Source: Spongiimicrobium salis (GTDB taxonomy: Bacteria > Bacteroidota > Bacteroidia > Flavobacteriales > Flavobacteriaceae). Taken from it: a DNA stretch of 64,000 nucleotides. The notes below the pieces were generated by a model. It ran no database searches and had not been told where the DNA came from. It saw only the letters and a list, made by a program, of their open reading frames with translations. A program made the position numbers and the translations under genes. Positions 28,113 to 35,957 of the stretch are shown here, in pieces; the stretch's first letter is position 1, and the number at the start of each line of letters is the position of its first letter. The DNA is taken from the NCBI RefSeq assembly GCF_043678055.1, contig NZ_JBHEQA010000005.1:186001-250000 (forward strand), in the 5' to 3' direction.

Positions 28113-29921
28113 ATGAACAATTTAAATTATGGAATCATCGGTAATTGTAGGAGTGCCGCATTAATCTCTCAGACGGGTTCATTGGACTGGTGCTGTTTGC
28201 CGGAATTTGATTCTTCTTCTGTATTTGCTAAAATTTTAGATGAGGAAATTGGAGGGAGTTTTGAGGTCTTAGTCTCGGAGGACTATACGATAACCCAAGA
28301 ATATGAGGCAAACAGCTGTATCTTGGTCACAAGGTATGCCAGCGGACCCCATATTTTTGAACTCCATGATTTTATGCCCCGTTATTACAAAGATGGTGGA
28401 GGAGGCTACCATGCGCCTCCAGAAATTGTACGTTACATCAAATACGTCTCGGGTAGTCCAGAATTTAAAGTAGCCTATAACCCTAAGCTTGAATATGCGG
28501 TGGGGGAGACCATAACCTACATAAAGAAGGATTTTATCGTAAGTCTTACCGATACCGAGAAGTTTGATACGCTGTTTTTGTATACCTCTTTTGATAAGCA
28601 GGCTATCGTTGATGGAAATACGATTCAATTAACAGAAGATGGGTACTTCCTCTTGGGATACAATGAAAAGATTTTTCAACCTACTTTACGTAAAATCTAC
28701 TTGGAATTGGAGCGTACAAAGGTGTACTGGTTAAATTGGGTGGATCGCACACCTACCTATAAAATGTTCAACAAGGAGATTATTAGGAGTGCCATGACCC
28801 TAAAGTTATTAAGTTATGACAAATCTGGAGCAGTATTGGCGGCGGCAACAACCTCATTGCCCGAGACCATTGGGGAAGTACGAAATTGGGATTATCGCTT
28901 TTGTTGGATACGTGACGCCTCCATGGTCATCAAAGTAGTTTCTGAGTTGGGGCACAAGAATACGGCACGTCGTTATTTGCAATTCATTATTGATCTTATT
29001 CCCGATAAGGATGAGAAATTACAGATTATGTATGGCATCAATAAAGAGAAAAAATTAACGGAAGAAAGTCTGGACCACTTAAGTGGTTATAAAAACTCAA
29101 AGCCAGTACGTATTGGGAATGCGGCCTATAAACAGCGTCAGAATGATATTTATGGAATTTTAATGGATGTTATTTATGAGCAGTTGGCAAAATTTAGTGT
29201 TGATTTGGAAAATGGAGAAGAGCTTTGGACCATTACCAAAGGTATTGTGTGGGTTGTAGATAAACACTGGAAAGAACCCGATAAGGGAATTTGGGAATTC
29301 CGCACGGAAGAGCGGCATTTTACATTCTCCAAAGTGTTATGTTGGGTGGCCATTGATCGCGCGTTAAAAGTGGCCCATATTTTTGAAAAGACCCATAAAA
29401 TTGAAAAATGGCAGACCTTGGAACAGGAGATTCGGGAAGATATTCTTGAAAATGCTTGGAATCCAGAGGTTAACGCTTTTACACAGTCTTATGGTACTAT
29501 ACATTTGGATGCATCTGTACTGCTTATGGAATCTTATGGCTTTATAGATCCCAAAGATCCTAAATTTGTAAGTACGGTACGGGCAATTGGGGATGAACTA
29601 AGTAATGATGGATTATTGTATCGGTATAAAAACAAGGACGATTTTGGCTTGCCTTCATCATCATTTACAATATGTACATTCTGGTATATCAATAGTCTCT
29701 TCAAAATTGGTGAAGAAGAGAAGGCCTTGGTTCAATTTAAAAAATTGTTGGGTTACAGCAATCACTTGGGACTATATAGTGAGGATATTGATTTTAAATC
29801 GAAGCGTTTGTTAGGGAATTTTCCTCAAGCGTATTCCCATTTGGCATTAATTGAATGTGCCATTAATTTTTCAAATAAAGCACAGGAAGAAGGGGTTTTG
29901 CAGTCGATGAAGGATCATTAA
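28113..29921 (+). CDS. Glycoside hydrolase family 15 enzyme (glucoamylase or trehalase type)
   Basis: This cytoplasmic alpha-glucosidase-type protein has 602 residues and no signal peptide. It has an N-terminal beta domain (YGIIGNCRSAALISQTGSLD; WCCLPEFDSSSVFAKIL) and an (alpha/alpha)6 barrel with the family motifs VRNWDYRFCWIRDASMVI (about 257-274), KGIWEFRTEERHFTFSKV with a catalytic-type Glu, and SSFTICTFWYINSLF. GH15 includes glucoamylases, glucodextranases and trehalases. The divergent trehalose synthase neighbour makes trehalase activity a reasonable inference, not a demonstrated one. Its stop codon overlaps the convergent GNAT-fold gene by 4 bp. Confidence 0.88.
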   Translation: MNNLNYGIIGNCRSAALISQTGSLDWCCLPEFDSSSVFAKILDEEIGGSFEVLVSEDYTITQEYEANSCILVTRYASGPHIFELHDFMPRYYKDGGGGYHAPPEIVRYIKYVSGSPEFKVAYNPKLEYAVGETITYIKKDFIVSLTDTEKFDTLFLYTSFDKQAIVDGNTIQLTEDGYFLLGYNEKIFQPTLRKIYLELERTKVYWLNWVDRTPTYKMFNKEIIRSAMTLKLLSYDKSGAVLAAATTSLPETIGEVRNWDYRFCWIRDASMVIKVVSELGHKNTARRYLQFIIDLIPDKDEKLQIMYGINKEKKLTEESLDHLSGYKNSKPVRIGNAAYKQRQNDIYGILMDVIYEQLAKFSVDLENGEELWTITKGIVWVVDKHWKEPDKGIWEFRTEERHFTFSKVLCWVAIDRALKVAHIFEKTHKIEKWQTLEQEIREDILENAWNPEVNAFTQSYGTIHLDASVLLMESYGFIDPKDPKFVSTVRAIGDELSNDGLLYRYKNKDDFGLPSSSFTICTFWYINSLFKIGEEEKALVQFKKLLGYSNHLGLYSEDIDFKSKRLLGNFPQAYSHLALIECAINFSNKAQEEGVLQSMKDH

Positions 29922-31033
29922 TTTCTTCGGTATACTGGAAAGAAACTAGAATAGTTATATTTAGTGCTGTTTTGCTGGCTTAGACTGTAATAGGCTTCCA
30001 AATCTACAATGTATTTCCAAACTTTAAATTTTTTGAAGTTTTTGGAAAAGGACGATTTGAAAAAGAAGAGCGAGTCTTCTTCGCTATTGACACCACCACC
30101 AAGGTTAAAATGTTTATAGCAATCTTTAGTACCCATAATTCTTATTTCATCGATCAACAAGCGTAAAGGGGTTACCTTTAAATAGTCGTTCATGGTTCCG
30201 GATAGGTGATACTGGATAATTTCATTATTTGTCCTTATCATCATGGCGCCGGAAACTTCTTTTTTAGTGGTATTGTTTACAGCGAAAATAATTAAGGTCT
30301 CAAATTCTGAACTCTCCATTAAATCAAAGAAGTAGTCTTCAGAAAAATAGTAATCTTCTTTAGCATTTACCCTATTCATATTCTCGTAATAAAGCTCGAT
30401 GAATCGTAGGATATCTGCTTTAGAATTTCCTATTCTAGTGTGATAGGATTTTCGTATTTTATTTAAATATCTCTTCGTTGTACCAGAAAAAGCTTTTCGT
30501 TGGTCTTGAAGGTCTTTGGCAAGATCAATATGGACTACATTTCCCAATTCATCAATATGCCCCATATGGTTTAGAATTGCTTCCTGATTTTTTATAAAGG
30601 GATGTAATCTAGTGAATACACTTACAATGTTTTTGACGCTGAAAAATGCATTCAAAGCCATATGGAAATCCGTAAAATCAGCGTTTTCCGGAATACCTTT
30701 AATGACAGGTCCCCCATACCCATATACCGAAGTCGCGTCATTATAAGAAGTTCCTTCAATAGGACGTATTAGCAGGGGAAGGGCAATAAGTGTACTAGGC
30801 GCATCATATACAATTAACAAGGCCTCTTCGTTATTTTTTTTTGATAGTTGGTGATAATCAAAAGTATGATAAAAATCATAAGAGTCAATACGTTTTAGTG
30901 TATCGCCCCATGCTTCTTTATCGGTTACAATCTTCAAGAAAGGAAAATCTACTATCATAGTGTTATAGCACTCGGAGTGCACGCCTTTTTTAGGGGAAGT
31001 ATCACGAAATAATTGTTTTTTGTTTAAATCCAT
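29918..31033 (-). CDS. GNAT-fold acetyltransferase (FemAB/BioF2-like, PF13480 type)
   Basis: The 371 residues have no signal peptide or membrane helix. The central part (RKAFSGTTKRYLNKIRKSY; FIELYYENMNRVNA; YYFSEDYFFDLMESSEFETL) and the following VSGAMMIRTNNEIIQYHLSG and YLKVTPLRLLIDEIRIMG resemble the double-GNAT BioF2-like/FemAB family, which transfers aminoacyl or acyl groups in peptidoglycan, lipid or polysaccharide synthesis. The assignment rests on pattern and length. It is a single gene, converging on the GH15 gene with a 4-bp overlap of the stop codons. No cell-wall or exopolysaccharide genes are adjacent to narrow the role. Confidence 0.7.
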   Translation of the reverse strand: MDLNKKQLFRDTSPKKGVHSECYNTMIVDFPFLKIVTDKEAWGDTLKRIDSYDFYHTFDYHQLSKKNNEEALLIVYDAPSTLIALPLLIRPIEGTSYNDATSVYGYGGPVIKGIPENADFTDFHMALNAFFSVKNIVSVFTRLHPFIKNQEAILNHMGHIDELGNVVHIDLAKDLQDQRKAFSGTTKRYLNKIRKSYHTRIGNSKADILRFIELYYENMNRVNAKEDYYFSEDYFFDLMESSEFETLIIFAVNNTTKKEVSGAMMIRTNNEIIQYHLSGTMNDYLKVTPLRLLIDEIRIMGTKDCYKHFNLGGGVNSEEDSLFFFKSSFSKNFKKFKVWKYIVDLEAYYSLSQQNSTKYNYSSFFPVYRRN

Positions 31034-31256
31034 TGCGTCGTTCTTTAAAAGGCTGTACTTCCCATCGCCATCTTAAAAACATATCCAGCTGCGCAATAAC
31101 GAAAAGGATATGGGGGCCGTTACTATTGCGTTTTTTCTGAAACGCATGATAACCCAATAGCATGTATGCTAAACTGCCTTTGGACTTACTTACGAGAAAT
31201 GAATAGTTAGGGTTTTATTTTTTCTAAATAAAACAGGAAGATGGCCTTAGCCCGAA

Positions 31257-32699
31257 TTATAGGATGGTACTTGTAATCTGGGCAGCAATTTTTTTTATGC
31301 GTTCCAGAAGTTTTTGCAGATGATCTTCCGTAGTAAAAGGATTCATTATTGTAATTCTCAGATAATGCGTTCCTCTCAGTTTTGTTTGAACGATATAAAA
31401 TTCCCCATCATCCAATAATTGTTGTCGAATCCCTTCATTAATTTTATTTAAGGCATTGGAATCTAAATGGGGGGCACACCATCTAAAACAGACAATGTTG
31501 GACTTGGGGGCAACGGCCAACTCAAATTCATCATCTTCTTGAATGGTATTTCCAAAGGCATGACCTGCATCGTATAATGTAGTAACAAAGGTATCGAATA
31601 CTCCTTCACCATAGGTTTTCAATAAGGTATACCAATGGAGGCACATCATACTCTTGGTGCATTCAAAAGTGCGTTTTCCTGAATTGTACCACTCTCTATC
31701 TGTAGATTGTTCTAGTAAGTAATCTGCTTTTTGACTAAAAGTAGTATAGGAATCCCTATCATCCTTAAAAAGTAAAGCTGTGGTAATTCCGGGCATCATC
31801 ATCATTTTATGACCATCGATTACCGTAGAGTTCGATTTTTCTATTCCATGAAGTGCCTTTTTATAGATAGAAGAGAATATAGCAGCCCCGCCATGGGCAG
31901 CATCAACATGATACCATAAATTGTGTTTTTTACTGAAATCGGCAAGAGCTTCTAAATTATCATGAATTCCTGTAGCGGTTGAAGGGGCGCTGCCCACAAG
32001 GGCAAAAACGTGGATTCCATTTTTTTTTGCCTCTTCATAACAGGTCTCCAACTTAGAGGTATCAATGGTGTAATCCGCAGTCGTTGGAACTTTAATAATA
32101 CCTTTTTCTCCCAACCCCATAATTTTTGCCGCACGTTCTATGCAGTAATGTGCTTCTTCACTAACCATGATACCCAAAGGTTTGGTGTGCCCTTGATTCC
32201 ATACATCATGGGGTACTTTTGCCTTTCGCGCTGTTAACAGCGCCGTAAGATTGGCTAAAGTGCCACCAGAAGTTAAAAAACCACTGGAACCTGTTGTATA
32301 CCCAATTCTTTTACAAATCAAATCGGTGATTATACGTTCTATGGAATTTGCCGACATGCCCATTTCATATACAGCCATTCCATTGTTAAGAAGGGCGCTC
32401 ACCATTCCAGACAATAGGGTAATTGGTGCGGTAGGACTTATTTGATGTCCGATATATTTAGGATGGTGAACACTGGTAGAATGCTTTAGGACCTCTTTAA
32501 AAAGCGTTTTTTCATCACCAGATTTTGTGTAATCTTTCCAGAATTCATGCTCGAAATCGGGAAGATTCCATTGCAGTACTTTTGGAGATTTTTCCTGGAT
32601 AGTAGCCTCTAGATAATCTGCTAACTCATCAATCAATTGGTGTCCTCTTTTTCTGAAATCACCAGCATCATATACCGATTCTAAAAGCTTCTTTTCCAT
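31257..32699 (-). CDS. Group II PLP-dependent decarboxylase, second paralogue
   Basis: This is an amino acid decarboxylase of 480 residues. Family motifs are HPKYIGHQISPTAP, SGFLTSGGTLANLTALLTAR, the cofactor-binding WYHVDAAHGGAAIFS and the Schiff-base Lys in VIDGHKMMMMPGITTALLF (near 298). The motif style DAAHGG plus DGHK is closer to the diaminobutyrate/glutamate-decarboxylase-like branch than to the aromatic enzyme at 15989-17425. A -7-type box lies only 4 nt before the ATG, so the mRNA may lack a leader. The downstream 223 bp hold only a weak AT-rich stem at 31212-31234. Confidence 0.85.
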   Translation of the reverse strand: MEKKLLESVYDAGDFRKRGHQLIDELADYLEATIQEKSPKVLQWNLPDFEHEFWKDYTKSGDEKTLFKEVLKHSTSVHHPKYIGHQISPTAPITLLSGMVSALLNNGMAVYEMGMSANSIERIITDLICKRIGYTTGSSGFLTSGGTLANLTALLTARKAKVPHDVWNQGHTKPLGIMVSEEAHYCIERAAKIMGLGEKGIIKVPTTADYTIDTSKLETCYEEAKKNGIHVFALVGSAPSTATGIHDNLEALADFSKKHNLWYHVDAAHGGAAIFSSIYKKALHGIEKSNSTVIDGHKMMMMPGITTALLFKDDRDSYTTFSQKADYLLEQSTDREWYNSGKRTFECTKSMMCLHWYTLLKTYGEGVFDTFVTTLYDAGHAFGNTIQEDDEFELAVAPKSNIVCFRWCAPHLDSNALNKINEGIRQQLLDDGEFYIVQTKLRGTHYLRITIMNPFTTEDHLQKLLERIKKIAAQITSTIL

Positions 32700-32703
32700 C
32701 CCG

Positions 32704-32711
32704 CAAAATTA
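32704..32711 (-). promoter_or_regulatory. -7 box 4 nt before decarboxylase start
   Basis: On the minus strand TAATTTTG matches TAnnTTTG and is followed by CGGG and the ATG at 32699. Transcription from this box would start at or next to the start codon. No -33 element is visible, so this is a motif match only. Confidence 0.4.
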
Positions 32712-32742
32712 TATTTTTTTGGCCTAAACGAAGGTTTTTTCC

Positions 32743-32770
32743 AAAAAAAAACCGTTCCCTGGGGAACGGT
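32743..32770 (-). terminator. Intrinsic terminator of the beta-oxidation operon
   Basis: A GC-containing 9-bp inverted repeat (ACCGTTCCC / GGGAACGGT at 32751-32770) is followed on the minus strand by eight or more T. It begins 36 bp after the acyl-CoA dehydrogenase stop and fits a strong end to the fad transcript before the decarboxylase gene. Confidence 0.9.
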
Positions 32771-32805
32771 CATTCATTCTGCTTCATTACAAAGCTTTTT
32801 TCGAA

Positions 32806-34617
32806 TTAGTCAAAGGTATAACCATTATCCGCAGCTACTTTATCCGCAATTTGAGTACGTAAAGCTACTACGTTTGGTTGATTGATATATTTTGTAAAAC
32901 GTTTAAGTCCCATGAGCATCATCCGTTGTTCATCTCCTTCAGCAAAAGAGACAATAGCTTCTTTTCCTTTTTGAATTACCGTATCCACCGCATTGTACAA
33001 ATACAATTTGGACATTGCTATTTGGGTAGTCTGCGCTTCTTCGCCAAAACGTTTTGCATTTTTCTCTGTTCGCAATATTGTTGACTCCGCCATATAGATT
33101 TCAATTAAGATATCGGAAGCGGCCATCAACAGTTGCTGATGTTTCTCCAAATCCGGGCCATATTTTTGTACCGCTGATCCAGAAACCATCAAAAATACTT
33201 TTTTTAATCTTTTTACCAAATCTTTTTCTTCTGAGAATAATTCGGAGAAATCAGGAGTGTCAAAAGAAGGGATTCCCATCAATTCTTCGCCAACTTTGGT
33301 TGCAGGCCCTAGAAGATCTACATGACCCTTCATGGCTTTTTTGATCAGCATCCCAACAGAGAGCATCCTGTTAATTTCATTGGTGCCCTCATAGATACGG
33401 GCAATACGAGAGTCTCTCCAAGCAGATTCCATAGGAGTATCTGCACTAAAGCCCATACCTCCGAAAATCTGAATGCCTTCATCGGTGGTGCCTTGACAAT
33501 CTTCTGAAACCGCCACCTTTAGAATAGAGCATTCTATAGCATATTCCTCCACACCCTTTAATTCCGCTTCTTGATGCGAGTTTCCGCTTGCTTCACGTAA
33601 AGTAATCCGATCCTCAATGTTTTTTGCAGCACGATAACTTGCAGATTCCCCGGCATAGCAATTGGTGGCCATAGTGGCGACTTTAGATTTTATTGCCCCA
33701 AAATTCATAATGGGAGTCTTAAATTGAAGTCGCTCATTCGCATATTTTACCGCTTCCGTGATTACTCTTCGTTGTGCATCCAAGCAAGCAGCTGCCAATT
33801 TGATTCGTCCTACGTTAAGGGCATTCATGGCAATTTTAAAGCCATTCCCGCGCTCGGACAGCATATTTTCAACAGGCACTTTGGTTTCATTAAAGAATAC
33901 TTGACGGGTGGAAGAGGAGTGGATTCCCAATTTCTTCTCCTCATCGCCAAGGGTAATTCCATTGCTGGGATCATTTTCAACGATAAAGCCTGTAATGTTC
34001 TTATCGTCCTCAATACGTGCGAATACAATGAACATATTACAGAATCCGGCATTGGAAATCCACATCTTTTGACCCGTAATATGATAGTGTTTCCCATCTT
34101 CTGAAAGAACCGCTTTTGTTTTTCCTGAATTCGCATCAGATCCCGCTCCGGGTTCCGTTAGACAATACGCACCAAACCATTCTCCAGTAGCCAATTTGGG
34201 AACGTATTTGTTTTTCTGTTCCTCATTGCCATAGAGGGTAATAGGCATGGTTCCTATTCCGGTATGGGCACCAAAAGCCGTACTAAAAGATCCTGTTGCA
34301 CCTGAGATATAATCACAGACCAACATGGTGGAAACAAATCCCATTCCCAAGCCTCCGTATTGTTCGGGAACTGCAATTCCCAACAATCCCAAGGCCCCGG
34401 CATTGCGCATGGTCTGTTCCGTATAGGCGTAGTCCTTACTTTCAAACTTCTCCCAGTGGGCCCATAATTCGCGATCGACGAACTCTTTGGTACTATCGCG
34501 CATCATCCGTTGTTCTTCGGATAAATCTTCCAAGGTAAATATATCTTCACACTTCGTTTCCTTAACGAGAAACTGTCCTCCGCGTAAAATGTCTTTGTTT
34601 ATTGTTTCTGTACTCAT
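32806..34617 (-). CDS. Acyl-CoA dehydrogenase with C-terminal extension
   Basis: This FAD enzyme performs the first step of beta-oxidation. I take the ATG at 34617 (MSTETINKDILRGGQFLV), not the one at 34740, because the longer form would overlap the thiolase gene and lacks family similarity. The 603 residues show the N-terminal helical domain (EEQRMMRDSTKEFVDRELWA), the FAD-binding GAYCLTEPGAGSDANS and MWISNAGFCNMFIVFA, and the C-terminal domain with DCQGTTDEGIQIFGGMGFS and RIYEGTNEINRML, in which the Glu is the expected catalytic base. About 180 further residues form the extension typical of roughly 600-residue acyl-CoA dehydrogenases. It is the last gene of the fad cluster. Confidence 0.93.
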   Translation of the reverse strand: MSTETINKDILRGGQFLVKETKCEDIFTLEDLSEEQRMMRDSTKEFVDRELWAHWEKFESKDYAYTEQTMRNAGALGLLGIAVPEQYGGLGMGFVSTMLVCDYISGATGSFSTAFGAHTGIGTMPITLYGNEEQKNKYVPKLATGEWFGAYCLTEPGAGSDANSGKTKAVLSEDGKHYHITGQKMWISNAGFCNMFIVFARIEDDKNITGFIVENDPSNGITLGDEEKKLGIHSSSTRQVFFNETKVPVENMLSERGNGFKIAMNALNVGRIKLAAACLDAQRRVITEAVKYANERLQFKTPIMNFGAIKSKVATMATNCYAGESASYRAAKNIEDRITLREASGNSHQEAELKGVEEYAIECSILKVAVSEDCQGTTDEGIQIFGGMGFSADTPMESAWRDSRIARIYEGTNEINRMLSVGMLIKKAMKGHVDLLGPATKVGEELMGIPSFDTPDFSELFSEEKDLVKRLKKVFLMVSGSAVQKYGPDLEKHQQLLMAASDILIEIYMAESTILRTEKNAKRFGEEAQTTQIAMSKLYLYNAVDTVIQKGKEAIVSFAEGDEQRMMLMGLKRFTKYINQPNVVALRTQIADKVAADNGYTFD

Positions 34618-34708
34618 ATTATTTTTATTTTTTTTCAAAAGCAAAGAATGATTCAAAAGGGGCAGTAGCCTTATAGGTTTGAAATCACTTGCAGCCGTTT
34701 GTACTCCA

Positions 34709-35899
34709 TTAATTAAGAAATTCAAAAATCCCTGCAGCACCTTGACCAGTACCTACACACATGGTCACCATACCGTGTTTCCCTTGCATATTGCGCTTTC
34801 GCATTTCATCAAATAACTGTACCGAAAGTTTGGCTCCAGTACAGCCTAAGGGATGCCCTAAAGAAATGGCACCGCCATTTACATTGACAATGTCTTGGTT
34901 GAGGTCCAATTCGCGAATAACTGCTAGGGATTGTGAAGCAAAGGCTTCATTCAATTCTATCAATTCAATATCTTTTTGCTCCAGACCGGCCTGTTTTAAG
35001 GCTTTTGGAATAGCTTTTACAGGACCAATTCCCATAATACGAGGTTCTACCCCTGCAGCGGCATAGTTTACTAATCGTGCAATAGGTTCTATATTGAGCT
35101 CTTTCACCATTTCCTCGCTCATCACCAGTACAAAAGCGGCTCCATCGCTCATCTGGGAAGAATTCCCCGCAGTAACGCTACCTCCTGCCGCAAAAACGGG
35201 GCGTAATTTGTTCAGTACCTCTAAAGAAGTACCTTTTCTAGGACCTTCATCTTTGGTCACCGTATATTTTTTGGAAGCCTTTTTACCATTTTCATCCACA
35301 TAGATCTGTTCCACATCAATGGGAACTATTTGACTTTGGAAGCGATCTTCGGCTTGCGCCTTTAACGCCTTCATATGGGAATTATAGGCAAATTCATCCT
35401 GATCTTCCCGGGATACCTTGAACTGTTGGGCCACGGCTTCAGCAGTATTTCCCATCCCCCAATAATAATCTTCATGACCTGCATTGACCAAGTCGTAGTT
35501 CAATTCTGTTTTAAAACCTGTCATGGGTACCGCACTCATACTCTCAGCGCCTCCAGCAATGATACAATCCGCCATACCTGCTTGTATTTTTGCCGTTGCA
35601 ATACCTATAGTTTCAATACCGGAAGAACAAAATCTGTTTACGGTAACACCGGGAACATCTACAATGTCCAATCCCATTAAAGAAATTAAACGGGCCATGT
35701 TCAATCCTTGAGAACCCTCTGGCATGGCGTTGCCAACAATGACATCGTCAATACGGGTTTTGTCAAATTGCGGGAGTTCGTTCATCATATACTCGATAGT
35801 CTCAGCCGCTAGTTCATCCGTTCTTTTAAAGCGAAATACACCTTTTGGAGCCTTTCCTACTGCGGTTCTATATGCTTTTACTATGTATGCTGTTTTCAT
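34709..35899 (-). CDS. fadA: Acetyl-CoA C-acyltransferase (thiolase)
   Basis: This enzyme cleaves 3-ketoacyl-CoA with CoA in the last step of beta-oxidation. The 396 residues carry the nucleophile Cys in VNRFCSSGIETIG (near residue 90), GGAESMSAVPM, the His motif NVNGGAISLGHPLGCTGAK, and the second Cys in MVTMCVGTGQGAAG. All catalytic residues are present and the length is normal. It lies 58 bp after the HAD/ECH fusion gene and 91 bp before the acyl-CoA dehydrogenase start, inside the cluster. Confidence 0.93.
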   Translation of the reverse strand: MKTAYIVKAYRTAVGKAPKGVFRFKRTDELAAETIEYMMNELPQFDKTRIDDVIVGNAMPEGSQGLNMARLISLMGLDIVDVPGVTVNRFCSSGIETIGIATAKIQAGMADCIIAGGAESMSAVPMTGFKTELNYDLVNAGHEDYYWGMGNTAEAVAQQFKVSREDQDEFAYNSHMKALKAQAEDRFQSQIVPIDVEQIYVDENGKKASKKYTVTKDEGPRKGTSLEVLNKLRPVFAAGGSVTAGNSSQMSDGAAFVLVMSEEMVKELNIEPIARLVNYAAAGVEPRIMGIGPVKAIPKALKQAGLEQKDIELIELNEAFASQSLAVIRELDLNQDIVNVNGGAISLGHPLGCTGAKLSVQLFDEMRKRNMQGKHGMVTMCVGTGQGAAGIFEFLN

Positions 35900-35957
35900 T
35901 TTATTTAGGGTATTGCGAATTAAGATTTAAGTGTTGAGAATTGTTCATGTTTGTCAT

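Noticed and set aside
31212..31234. An AT-only stem (GTTTTATTT/AAATAAAAC) after the second decarboxylase gene.
   Set aside because: It contains almost no GC pairs and could arise by chance in this composition, so I do not call it a terminator.
34618..34740. An upstream start for the acyl-CoA dehydrogenase.
   Set aside because: It would overlap the thiolase gene end, and the added residues have no acyl-CoA dehydrogenase character.
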